Source: JBPOHE01 sp052035915
Lineage (GTDB): Bacteria > Pseudomonadota > Gammaproteobacteria > Chromatiales > Chromatiaceae
Assembly: GCA_052035915.1 (NCBI GenBank)
Contig: JBPOHE010000069.1
Coordinates: 1-31,229, forward strand
DNA: 31,229 bases
Direction of reading: 5' to 3'
Positions 8,131-15,975 of the stretch are shown here, in pieces (the stretch's first letter is position 1; every line of letters starts with the position of its first letter). Below the pieces are notes generated by a model that saw only the letters and a program-made list of their open reading frames with translations, was not told the origin of the DNA and made no database searches. A program made the translations under genes and the position numbers.

Positions 8131-8727
8131 TTAGTCCCGGTACAAGGCCTTCAGTTGCTGGAACAGGCGGCGCTTGGCGAGGGGCTTCGCCCCGGAGCCA
8201 TGCTCCTGCTGTGCCTGGCGTAACAACGCCGACCACTGGGTCCGATCCAGTTCAGGTGAAAGTGACGCGAGTTCGCCGAGCGCCGACTCGCCCTGATCGA
8301 GCAGCTTCTCCCGCCACTGCTCGGCGAAATGCAGTTGCCTCGTCTCCAGACTCGGCCCGGCGGCCAATATCTCCCTGAGCCTGGTCAGCACGGCTTCGTC
8401 TTCCTGGCTCAGCAGGCCCCCCAACCAGCGTAGATAACGCCGATAGGCGCCATGACTCTGGCGGCTCGGAGCCTCGCGCAACGCCTCGCCCATGCGCTCT
8501 GAAAGCGGTACCTCCCGCCATATCCGGCTGGACAGATCCAGCAGGGTTGCCGCCATGGACTGATATCCCAACATCGCCTTTTTCCGCGCCGTCTTCGACG
8601 GGCGCCCTCCCCCGGCGATCTCGGTCTCATCTTCAGCCCGTTCCGGTTCCTCCGCCGATGGGAAACCGAGCCGATCATCTCGCTGTAGAACCCTCGACCT
8701 GCGTGGATTCCGGCCTGTTTCGCGCAT
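8131..8727 (-). CDS. darP: Ribosome-associated protein DarP (YjgA family)
   Basis: A 198-residue protein of the YjgA/DarP family, which in E. coli associates with late 50S subunit intermediates and supports assembly near the peptidyl-transferase centre. The start at 8727 is set by AGGTGA upstream of the ATG; a longer frame exists but would add 54 residues without family similarity. Visible landmarks are RPSKTARKKAM at the head of the domain, an amphipathic helical region, a GAYRRYLRWLGGLL block, EQWREKLLDQGESALGEL and a C-terminal FQQLKALYRD. It diverges from the HD-GYP gene across 186 bases. Confidence 0.88.
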   Translation of the reverse strand: MRETGRNPRRSRVLQRDDRLGFPSAEEPERAEDETEIAGGGRPSKTARKKAMLGYQSMAATLLDLSSRIWREVPLSERMGEALREAPSRQSHGAYRRYLRWLGGLLSQEDEAVLTRLREILAAGPSLETRQLHFAEQWREKLLDQGESALGELASLSPELDRTQWSALLRQAQQEHGSGAKPLAKRRLFQQLKALYRD

Positions 8728-8913
8728 ATTCACCTCATCATGTTGCCAACGCGGAGAGACTAGCATGGGCCCGCAGACTCGTAACGGAAAACCAGGGCCG
8801 AAACCTTTCTCGACCGTTGATAAAAGCCGGTGCGCCTGATTTTGCCGGGAATTACCATAAAACCGATGATCGTCGAGTTTCTTGGCCATCTTGCCTTCGC
8901 TTGAGGTGTTCGG

Positions 8914-10161
8914 ATGTTTCCATCACGCTTCTCTGTCTCTCTGCGTGAAGTCATCTACGCCCTGACCGACGCCCTGGATCTGGTCGGCGTGGATTCCCTC
9001 CATCACGGCAAGCGCGTCGCCTATATGGCTACAGAGGTCATCCACGCCCTGGGTTGGGATATCGAGGCCATGGATGATGTCTTCGCCGCCGGTATGTTGC
9101 ATGACTGCGGCGTCTCCTCCACCCGGACCCATCGCCATCTGGTCTCGGAGCTGGAGTGGGAAGGGGCCAGCCTGCACTGCGAACTGGGCGCCAGGCGCTT
9201 GGCCGCTACTCCACCCCTCGCCCATCTGGCCTCCACGGTGCTCTATCACCATCATCGCTGGGAAGACCTCATCCGCCTCCCTCTCGACGATCATCTACGA
9301 CTGGCCAGCAACACCATCTTTCTGGTTGACCGGGTCGACGCCCTGCTCAGCCAGTATCCCGAGGTGCCCGAAGGAAGCCAGTTCGCCAAGGTTCGCGAGC
9401 GGATCCGCCACCATTCCGGCAGCCTCTTCTCACCCCGGCTGGTCGAGGCCTTTTTATCGTTGTCGGCGGCGCAAGGCTTCTGGGACCGACTGCAAGAAAG
9501 TGGTTACCGGGAGTATTTTCCGGGTTGGGTCGGGCGCGGCGGCGAACAAGACCTGGATGTGGCCTCGATGCGCCGTCTGGTGAATCTGTTTTCCGACATC
9601 GTCGATGCGAAGAGTCACTTTACCCGGGAACATTCCCTGCGGGTGGCGGAACTGGCCAGATTCATCGGCGGCAAATCCGGTCTCCCCGACAGCTACCTCG
9701 ACATCCTCGATCTGGCCGGGCATCTTCACGACCTGGGCAAACTCCGGGTGCCCGACGAGATTCTCGACAAACCAGAGCCCTTGAACTCGACCGAGTGGGT
9801 GCTGATGCAAAGGCACAGCATGGATTCTTTCCACGTCCTGCGCCAGATTCGCGGCTTTGCCGAGATTGCCCGGCTCGCCGGCTATCATCACGAACAACCG
9901 TCCGGCACCGGCTATCCCTTCCATATGAAAGGGGTGGAACTGGGAATCGGCCCGCGCATCCTGTCGGCCGCCGACGTATTTCAGGCCCTGGCCCAGGATC
10001 GCCCCTACCGCGAGGCCCTCGCCCCCGACAAGATCATGGAGATCATGCAAGACATGGCCGCCAAGGATCAGCTGGATGCCGGGATCGTCCAACTCATCGC
10101 CGACAATCTTCATGACTGCTGGCTGGCGGCCACGCGGCAGGAGCTCCTTGCCGCGGGATAG
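8914..10161 (+). CDS. Tandem HD / HD-GYP domain protein, probable cyclic-di-GMP phosphodiesterase
   Basis: A 415-residue cytoplasmic protein with two HD-type domains and no receiver or membrane segment. The N-terminal one (about residues 20-150) retains His30 and MLHDCG but has HHHRWEDLIRLP where the GYP-like motif would be, so it is probably degenerate or sensory. The C-terminal one (about 225-400) is a full HD-GYP domain: HSLRVAEL, HLHDLGKLRVP, then HHEQPSGTGYP near residue 324, and RILSAADVFQAL. HD-GYP proteins hydrolyse c-di-GMP to pGpG or GMP at a metal centre. A GAGGTG ribosome site precedes the ATG. The stop is followed by a repeat region, so it appears monocistronic. Confidence 0.88.
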   Translation: MFPSRFSVSLREVIYALTDALDLVGVDSLHHGKRVAYMATEVIHALGWDIEAMDDVFAAGMLHDCGVSSTRTHRHLVSELEWEGASLHCELGARRLAATPPLAHLASTVLYHHHRWEDLIRLPLDDHLRLASNTIFLVDRVDALLSQYPEVPEGSQFAKVRERIRHHSGSLFSPRLVEAFLSLSAAQGFWDRLQESGYREYFPGWVGRGGEQDLDVASMRRLVNLFSDIVDAKSHFTREHSLRVAELARFIGGKSGLPDSYLDILDLAGHLHDLGKLRVPDEILDKPEPLNSTEWVLMQRHSMDSFHVLRQIRGFAEIARLAGYHHEQPSGTGYPFHMKGVELGIGPRILSAADVFQALAQDRPYREALAPDKIMEIMQDMAAKDQLDAGIVQLIADNLHDCWLAATRQELLAAG

Positions 10162-10200
10162 CCGGCTCCCAATAGCGGCCAGTCCTATCCGTGTCTCTCG

Positions 10201-10402
10201 GAAGCTGTTTGGCAATCCTCGTCGCGACTTTCGAGCTTCGGGGCCAAGGTCTGTTTCTGGAGTTATTGTTCTCATTTAGAGAACAATATAGGCGTTATTT
10301 CTTTATTTATTCTTTAAAAAAGAACGAAAATCCAGCCTTTCAGGTCGATGCCCGGGGCCTTCAAGCTTGCCGCTCGGGAGCCGAGGGTTTCCAAACAGCT
10401 TC
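10201..10402. repeat. 202-bp element with 21-bp inverted ends enclosing paired palindromes
   Basis: The 21 bases at 10201-10221 (gaagctgtttgg...) match the reverse complement of 10382-10402 at 19 of 21 positions. The paired 17-bp palindromes (10268-10284 and 10309-10325) lie between them. This gives the anatomy of a small non-autonomous mobile element or a structured RNA. No coding frame spans it. Confidence 0.5.
10268..10360 (+). repeat. Paired-palindrome repeat, copy 3
   Basis: A perfect GTTCTC-N5-GAGAAC palindrome occupies 10268-10284. A degenerate one (ATTCTTTAAAAAAGAAC) sits exactly 41 bp further on at 10309-10325. The sequence after the second (GAACGAAAAT ... TCGATGCCCGG) aligns with copies 1 and 2 read on the minus strand, so this copy is inverted relative to them. 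Confidence 0.6.
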
Positions 10403-10649
10403 TCAGTGGCCTGGGGGAGCAGGCAAGCCGGGCCAGGTGCCCAATGTCTCAGAAACATAACCTCGGGCAGAATGTAAATTAATATTATATAAATAACACT
10501 TATCCCATGATTTGGTGCCCAGCATCGACCTGCCCCTTCTCCCCTCGCCGAGCGGGAGGCCCGGAGGCGAAAAGAAACGCGGATCCGCTTTGGGATTCCT
10601 TCGTCTTGCCTCATGGTTTCGCACATCGCCCTCTCGTATCATCGGCAGT

Positions 10650-13235
10650 ATGCGACCCAATATGAAAAATTGGATCTACGGGGCGCTCCGCGCCATCCCC
10701 ATGCCCATCCTCACCATGGGGGTGGGCCTGCTCTGCGGCGTGCTGGCCTGGGCCATCGTCGATCCCCTGCAAAATCGCTCCGTCAAGGAGGTGTTGCAAA
10801 CTGAACTGACCGCGCAGATGCAGGCGCGGGAGAAGGAAACCCTGATCCGCTTCGAGAGTTATCTCCGCAGCTACGAATCCACCGCCCACCTGCTGGCCCA
10901 CCAGCAACGCATGATGGATTGCGTCGAACGCTTGCCGAGCTTGCAGGACGAGCATCCCAAACTCCGTATCTATCGTGATCAGCCACCCTCCTGGCTTCCC
11001 GCCGCCCCGCTTTGGATCTCCCTGGTACAACCGAGCCACATGGCGCTCTTCGATGAGGCGGAGGAGATGCGCGAGGTTTACCAGCTCGGTAGCCACCTGC
11101 TGCCCATGGACCTGATCCGGCGGGCCGATTTTTATCTGAATGCCAGCGAGGTCCATGTCTATCTCACCACCCTGAACCGCACCCCCTGGTTGCTGATCTC
11201 CGAGCCGGTCAACAGCCCCCAGGGCACCCGCGTCGGCTCGCTGATGCTGGTGGTGCCGGTGGACGCCGATTTCCTGCGGGCTTCACAGCAGGGCGTACTC
11301 TCCCGGGATGCCGTCATCACCCTGGTCGACGTGGACTCACAGCGGATTCTGGCGAGCAGTCTGCCCAGCGAAGTGACGGTAGGCAGCGAGCTGGATTCCT
11401 GGCGCCATTATTTCAGCGTCACCTCGCGCTCCTTCATCGGCTATGACAGCGCCGATCTCAACATCCAGTTCGCCACCCTGGTACCCCATTCGGTGCTGAC
11501 CCAGACCACCGAACGCATCCTCAGTCTGGAGCGGGGCCAACGCCTGGTGGCGGCCGGGGTCTTCATCATCGTCTTCACCCTGGCCATGTATCTGGTCTCC
11601 ACCCACATCAACACCCTGCTCCGACGCCTGTCGCGCTTCTCCCACCGCGCCCTGGGTCTGACGGAACCCGGCCTCCAGGGTCGCAACCAGCTCATCCTGC
11701 TGGAAGACTGGATCAGCCGCTTTGTCCGCATGGTGCTCGGCGCCCGGGAGGAGATGAAGCGACGCCACGAGAGCGAGATCCGCGAATCCGAGGCCCTGAC
11801 GGCGGCGGTGGTACAGAATGCCCATGACTGCGTGATCATCATGAACAGTTCGGGGCGCATCATCGAGATCAACGCCACCACCGCGCGCACCTTCGGCCTG
11901 GCCCGGGAGCAGGCCCTGGGGCGGATGGCGGCGGATCTCTTGTTCGCCCCCGAGTGGCGTTTCCAGTTCCTGGCCCTGGTACAGGAGGAGGAAGCCGATG
12001 ACGAGGGGGTGGCCTCGGCCACCAGTCGGGAACTCTCGGCCCGGCGGTTGGACGGCAGCGAGTTCCCTATCGAACTCCGGGTGACCCACCTGCGCCTGCA
12101 TTCGATCCCGGTGATCACCCTCTATATCAACGACATCTCCATCCGCCGCAAGAGTGAGCAGGAGGTCGAGAGTCTGGCCAAATTCGCCAGCGAGAGTCCG
12201 AATCCCATCCTCAGATTGAACGACAAGGGGGTGATCCTCTTCGCCAACAATGCCAGCGACTTTCTGCTCGAATACTGGGGTTGCAGTCGCGGCCAGACCC
12301 TGCCGGTGTTTTGGCGCGATCTGGTGCGACAGGTCCTCGAACTCGGTATCCAGGACGAGCGGGAAATCCAGAGCGAACAGCGCATCTACTCGCTCTTATT
12401 GGCGCCGGTGAAGGAATTCGGCTATGTCAACATCTTTGGCCGGGACATCACCGAGGTACGCCGGGCGGAGCAGCAGGCCCGCCGTCATCAGGCCGAACTG
12501 GTGCACGTCTGCCGCCTCTCCACCATGGGGGAGATGTCGACGGGGATGGCGCACGAACTCAATCAGCCCTTGTCCGCCATCGTCAATTTCGCCCGCGGCG
12601 GCATCCGCCGTCTGCATGCCCCCGAACTCGATCGCGGCGCCCTCGGCGATGTCCTGGAACAGATCGCCATCCAGGCCGAGCGCGCCGCCGAGATCATTCG
12701 TCGGCTGCGCAGCCTGGTCAGTCGGCAACCGAGCCCGCGCAGCCTGGTGGATATGAACACCCTGGTACGCGAGGTCTGTTCCTTCGTCGAACACGAACTG
12801 CCGAAGCTGAACGTGGAACTGGAACTCCAACTCGCCCCCCGACACCTGCCAGTGAGGGTGGACCTGGTGCAGATCGAACAGGTGCTGCTCAACCTCATCC
12901 GCAACGCCATGGACGCCCTGAGCGAGGTCCAGCAGGGGCCGCGGCGGCTGACCATCCGCACCCGGCTGGTGGGTCGCCACAGCGTACGACTCCAGGTGCG
13001 GGACACCGGGGCCGGGATCCCGCGTTCCTATCGGGATAAACTCTTCACTCCATTCTTCACCACCAAGCCCAGCGGCATGGGCATGGGGCTTCCCATCAGC
13101 AAAACCATCATTGATGATCACCGTGGCCACATCCGGGTATGGACCCATCCCGGCTGGGGTACGGTATTCAGCCTCATCCTGCCCACCTACCCAGAGTTGC
13201 TCGACACTGAGGACCTCACAGGAGGACCGCCATGA
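10650..13235 (+). CDS. Membrane-bound PAS-domain sensor histidine kinase
   Basis: An 861-residue sensor of the FixL-like class if started at 10650. The start is uncertain (10662 is possible, and a longer frame would translate a dispersed repeat); no strong ribosome site is visible. Domains: TM1 about residues 14-34; a periplasmic sensor region of about 260 residues; TM2 about 298-320; PAS about 385-500 (NAHDCVIIMNSSGRIIEIN); a second PAS-like domain about 510-600; HisKA with phospho-acceptor His near 635 (GMAHELNQPLSAIVNFARGG); HATPase with NLIRNAMDAL, DTGAGIP and GMGMGLPISKTII. The stop overlaps the response regulator start as ATGA, so the two form a two-component pair. The ligand is unknown. 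Confidence 0.9.
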   Translation: MRPNMKNWIYGALRAIPMPILTMGVGLLCGVLAWAIVDPLQNRSVKEVLQTELTAQMQAREKETLIRFESYLRSYESTAHLLAHQQRMMDCVERLPSLQDEHPKLRIYRDQPPSWLPAAPLWISLVQPSHMALFDEAEEMREVYQLGSHLLPMDLIRRADFYLNASEVHVYLTTLNRTPWLLISEPVNSPQGTRVGSLMLVVPVDADFLRASQQGVLSRDAVITLVDVDSQRILASSLPSEVTVGSELDSWRHYFSVTSRSFIGYDSADLNIQFATLVPHSVLTQTTERILSLERGQRLVAAGVFIIVFTLAMYLVSTHINTLLRRLSRFSHRALGLTEPGLQGRNQLILLEDWISRFVRMVLGAREEMKRRHESEIRESEALTAAVVQNAHDCVIIMNSSGRIIEINATTARTFGLAREQALGRMAADLLFAPEWRFQFLALVQEEEADDEGVASATSRELSARRLDGSEFPIELRVTHLRLHSIPVITLYINDISIRRKSEQEVESLAKFASESPNPILRLNDKGVILFANNASDFLLEYWGCSRGQTLPVFWRDLVRQVLELGIQDEREIQSEQRIYSLLLAPVKEFGYVNIFGRDITEVRRAEQQARRHQAELVHVCRLSTMGEMSTGMAHELNQPLSAIVNFARGGIRRLHAPELDRGALGDVLEQIAIQAERAAEIIRRLRSLVSRQPSPRSLVDMNTLVREVCSFVEHELPKLNVELELQLAPRHLPVRVDLVQIEQVLLNLIRNAMDALSEVQQGPRRLTIRTRLVGRHSVRLQVRDTGAGIPRSYRDKLFTPFFTTKPSGMGMGLPISKTIIDDHRGHIRVWTHPGWGTVFSLILPTYPELLDTEDLTGGPP

Positions 13236-13870
13236 AAAACCGATCCCAAACCAAGACCGTCTTCGTGGTCGATGACGATCAGGCCATGCGTACCTCGCTG
13301 AAGTGGCTGATCGAATCCGTCGGGATGCGGGTACAGACCTACCCTTCGGCGGATGCCTTCATCCAGGACTATTACCCGGGTCGCGCCGGCTGTCTCTTGC
13401 TCGATGTGCGCATGCCGGGCATGAGCGGGCTCGATCTGCAAGAGTATTTTTTACGCCAGGGCATCCGCCTCCCTATCATCATCATCACCGGCCATGGCGA
13501 TGTACCCATGGCGGTACGCGCCATGAAGGGCGGGGCAGTGGATTTCATCGAAAAACCCTTCAATGACGAACTCCTGCTCGACAGCATCCGCTCCGCCCTG
13601 GAGCTCGACGAACAACAGCGTGGGGAACAGGCCATGCGCTCCGAGGTGGCCGCCCGTCTGGATCAACTCACACCACGGGAGATCGAGGTCATGGGTATGG
13701 TCACCGAAGGCCAGTCCAACAAAGAGATCGCCGCCGCTCTGGGCGTCAGCGCCAAGACCGTGGAGGCCCATCGGGCTCATGTGATGGAAAAGATGCAGGC
13801 GGAATCCCTGGCCGAGCTGGTGAAGATGGCCTTGTTGTGCCATGTGTTTGAAGAGCGCGGCGAGAAGTGA
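13232..13870 (+). CDS. FixJ/NarL-type response regulator
   Basis: A 212-residue two-domain regulator. The receiver domain (about 8-120) has the acidic pocket VDDD, the phospho-acceptor Asp in LLLDVRMPGMSG, the Thr in IIIITGHGD and the Lys in IEKPF. The C-terminal LuxR-type helix-turn-helix (about 145-205) reads LTPREIEVMGMVTEGQSNKEIA and ALGVSAKTVEAHRAHVMEKM. This architecture is that of FixJ, TodT or TtrR-like activators. Its start overlaps the kinase stop. Targets cannot be told from the sequence; the MFS gene 54 bases downstream is the nearest candidate in cis. Confidence 0.93.
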   Translation: MKNRSQTKTVFVVDDDQAMRTSLKWLIESVGMRVQTYPSADAFIQDYYPGRAGCLLLDVRMPGMSGLDLQEYFLRQGIRLPIIIITGHGDVPMAVRAMKGGAVDFIEKPFNDELLLDSIRSALELDEQQRGEQAMRSEVAARLDQLTPREIEVMGMVTEGQSNKEIAAALGVSAKTVEAHRAHVMEKMQAESLAELVKMALLCHVFEERGEK

Positions 13871-13924
13871 CACCGCCATCCTTACCAGCAGACTGAGCGG
13901 CGCGACTCCGTGGAGGAATCGGCC

Positions 13925-15244
13925 ATGAAAGCAGCCTCGACCCGGATTACCCGCCCGGTCTGGGCCTGGGCTTGGTACGACTGGGCCGATTCGGCCTTCG
14001 CCACCACCGTGATGGCCGGCTTCTTCCCGGTCTTTTTCAAGCAATTCTGGAGTTCCGGCCTGAGTTCCCAGGAGAGCACCTACTGGCTGGGATTGGGGAA
14101 CTCCCTGGCCAGCCTCCTCGTGGTGGCGGCGGCCCCGCTGCTGGGGGCCATGGCCGATCGAGGCGGGGCCAAGAAGCGGTTTCTGCTGCTCTTTACCAGC
14201 CTCGGCGTCATCATGACCGGGGCCTTATGGCTGGTAGCCCAGGGGGCCTGGCCCCTGGCCCTCGCCTTCTATGTGCTGGGGGTCATAGGTTTCTCGGGCG
14301 GGAACATCTTCTACGACGCCCTGCTGGTGGACGTGGCCCCGCCCGGAACAGCCGACTGGGTGTCTTCCTTCGGCTACAGCGTCGGCTATCTTGGCGGCGG
14401 ACTGCTGTTCGCCGTCAATGTGCTGATGGTGCTCCACCCCGACTGGTTCGGTCTGGCCGACAGCAGCGAGGCGGTACGCTGGGCCTTCCTCAGCGTGGCG
14501 CTCTGGTGGGCCGGATTCGCCTTCCCCCTCTTTCTCTTGGTGCACGAGACCGAGACCAGGGAGGTCGGGGGCTGGAAAGAGACATTCCGGGGCGGCTGGG
14601 GACAATTGCGGCGAACCTTTCGTCAGGTCCGCCGCCTGCGCTTCACCTTCCTCTTTCTCCTCGCCTATTGGCTGTACATCGACGGGGTGGACACCGTCAT
14701 CCGCATGGCGGTGGACTATGGCCTGGCGCTGGGATTCGCCGCCAGCGAGTTGATGCTGGCCTTGTTGATCACCCAATTCGTCGGTTTTCCCGCCACCCTC
14801 GCCTTCGCCTCCATCAGCCAGCGCATCGGACCCCGTCAGGGGATCCTGGGGGCGATCCTCGTCTATGTCCTGGTGCTACTCTGGGCTTACCGGATGACCC
14901 TGCCCTGGGAATTCTACGGTCTGGCGGTGACCATCGGCCTGGTGCAGGGCGGTATCCAGGCCCTGAGCCGCTCCCTGTATACCCGCCTCATCCCCAGGGA
15001 TCAGGCGGCCGAGTTCTTCGGCTTTTACAACATGCTTGGCAAATTCGCCTCGGTGCTGGGACCCTTCATGATCGGCTGGGTCAGCCTGGGCACCGGAAAC
15101 CAACGCCTGGGGATAGTCTCCATCGTCGTTTTATTCGCCGCCGGGGCCATCCTGCTGATGATGATCGACTTTGCCGAAGGTGAACGGCAGGCCCGGGCCC
15201 TGGAACATCCCGGAACGGCTTCCGCCCCGGCCCCGTCCAGTTAG
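13925..15244 (+). CDS. UMF1-family MFS transporter
   Basis: A 439-residue protein with about 12 hydrophobic helices. The N-terminal RPVWAWAWYDWADSAFATTV and the loop GAMADRGGAKKRFL are hallmarks of the UMF1/Atg22-like branch of the major facilitator superfamily. The C-terminal half has LVQGGIQALSRSLYTRLIP and EFFGFYNMLGKFASVLGP, also typical. The ATG at 13925 is preferred because GGAGG lies eight bases upstream; an in-frame GTG at 13910 is the alternative. Bacterial UMF1 substrates are mostly unknown, so none is proposed. It follows the two-component genes by 54 bases and may be co-transcribed. Confidence 0.88.
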   Translation: MKAASTRITRPVWAWAWYDWADSAFATTVMAGFFPVFFKQFWSSGLSSQESTYWLGLGNSLASLLVVAAAPLLGAMADRGGAKKRFLLLFTSLGVIMTGALWLVAQGAWPLALAFYVLGVIGFSGGNIFYDALLVDVAPPGTADWVSSFGYSVGYLGGGLLFAVNVLMVLHPDWFGLADSSEAVRWAFLSVALWWAGFAFPLFLLVHETETREVGGWKETFRGGWGQLRRTFRQVRRLRFTFLFLLAYWLYIDGVDTVIRMAVDYGLALGFAASELMLALLITQFVGFPATLAFASISQRIGPRQGILGAILVYVLVLLWAYRMTLPWEFYGLAVTIGLVQGGIQALSRSLYTRLIPRDQAAEFFGFYNMLGKFASVLGPFMIGWVSLGTGNQRLGIVSIVVLFAAGAILLMMIDFAEGERQARALEHPGTASAPAPSS

Positions 15245-15271
15245 CCCGATCCCGCTTTCCAATCGCCCCGG

Positions 15272-15300
15272 TTGGGTTGGCGGCGGCATCGCCAACCCAA
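15272..15300. repeat. Hairpin TTGGGTTGGCG / CGCCAACCCAA
   Basis: Perfect 11-bp arms with a 7-base loop, 27 bases after the MFS transporter stop. It could act as an mRNA 3'-end stem, but no T-tract follows. A shorter relative lies at 15396-15423, so it is probably a dispersed repeat. Confidence 0.6.
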
Positions 15301-15395
15301 TATCCTGACCACGGCCACATCACTTCCCATCGGCGGATTCGGAGCGGGCCTCCACCCTTGTCTCTACGAAAGGATAAGAGCAGGCGAGGTCAATG

Positions 15396-15423
15396 TTGGG
15401 TTGCCAAACGGACGGCAACCCAA
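15396..15423. repeat. Hairpin TTGGGTTGCC / GGCAACCCAA
   Basis: Perfect 10-bp arms with an 8-base loop. Its arms share TTGGGTTG(G/C)C with the hairpin at 15272-15300, so both belong to one family. Confidence 0.6.
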
Positions 15424-15499
15424 ACCCGCGCCGCTGGTGAAGAGCCTTCAATGAAACGTCGGGCAAAGTTGCACTTTTGGCCGACGAACCGGACTGGGC

Positions 15500-15591
15500 C
15501 AATCCGGGCCTGGGCTGAAAATGGCCAGTTTTAGTTCTTTTAAAGAGAACAATGCGTCAATATATAGAGGAATTGTTCTCTATAAGAGAAC
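15500..15591 (-). repeat. Paired-palindrome repeat, copy 2
   Basis: Two 17-bp palindromes, GTTCTTTTAAAGAGAAC at 15534-15550 and GTTCTCTATAAGAGAAC at 15575-15591, again start 41 bp apart. The flank GAAAATGGCC(A/-)GTTTT next to the first matches copy 1 without gaps over about 80 bases. The start codon conserved position reads CTG here, and the frame ends after about 26 codons, so any micro-gene is decayed in this copy. Confidence 0.7.
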
Positions 15592-15660
15592 ATAAAACCG
15601 CTAAAAAAGCTCATGCCCGGGAGCCTCGATAGGCAAACACCTGACCAGCAGGCGTAGTGT

Positions 15661-15815
15661 TAATACCATTTCCTATTAGTTTATCCGCCTAAAAGCCATG
15701 GGGTAGGCTGGCGATGAGCGAAGCGAATCCCAGCTACCGAGAAGCTGGGTTTCAGCGCTTCGCGCCTCAACACCAGCCTACGAATATCGATAATACCTAT
15801 CGAGAAATGGTATAA
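15661..15815 (-). mobile_element. MITE-like element, copy A
   Basis: A 149-bp element (15664-15812) with imperfect terminal inverted repeats beginning TACCATTTC, flanked on both sides by TAA, which suggests a 3-bp (or TA-based) target duplication. Inside are nested palindromes: GTAGGCTGG/CCAGCCTAC outer arms and CCCAGCT/AGCTGGG inner arms. There is no coding capacity. It is the near-perfect reverse complement of copy B at 16674-16828; the two flank the ArsR-rhodanese gene. Confidence 0.75.
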
Positions 15816-15975
15816 CCCATCGTTAGGCGAATGTGGCCTGGTCGGAAGCGGCGGATGTTGATGTCGATGTTGGCCTTCTACGGGATGGGCGCCAACCCAT
15901 GATGATGGAAATCCATGACTGATCGATAACCAAATAATCAACCGTATAGTTGAGTAATTCTCAAAAGGAGTCGCG

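Larger units (their letters stand above)
10162..10649. other. Repeat-bearing intergenic region before the histidine kinase gene
   Basis: About 490 bases that hold a 202-bp element with inverted ends (10201-10402), the paired-palindrome repeat copy 3, and a GC-rich dispersed repeat at about 10529-10576 (ctcccctcgccgagcgggag). AT-rich sequence at 10470-10505 is a candidate promoter zone for the kinase gene. No gene is seen. Confidence 0.5.
15245..15975. other. Repeat-rich intergenic region
   Basis: About 730 bases without a convincing gene. In order it contains two related hairpins (15272-15300 and 15396-15423), the paired-palindrome repeat copy 2 (15500-15591), MITE copy A (15661-15815), then the leader of the ArsR-rhodanese gene. 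Frames inside are translations of these repeats. Confidence 0.55.

Noticed and set aside
8728..8889. N-terminal extension of DarP
   Set aside because: A strong AGGTGA ribosome site and family length favour the internal ATG at 8727; the extra 54 residues show no similarity.
10512..10649. N-terminal extension of the histidine kinase
   Set aside because: It encodes LPSPSGRPGGEKKRG-like sequence, which is the translation of a dispersed GC-rich repeat, and is not followed by a recognised domain until after 10650.
13972..15183. Alternative-frame 400-codon ORF inside the MFS transporter gene
   Set aside because: Its Arg/Pro/Gly-rich translation is typical of out-of-frame GC-rich sequence, while the transporter frame has clear helices and family motifs.
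15320..15502. Minus-strand ORF overlapping the paired-palindrome copy 2 flank
   Set aside because: It is translation of hairpin repeats and has no ribosome site.
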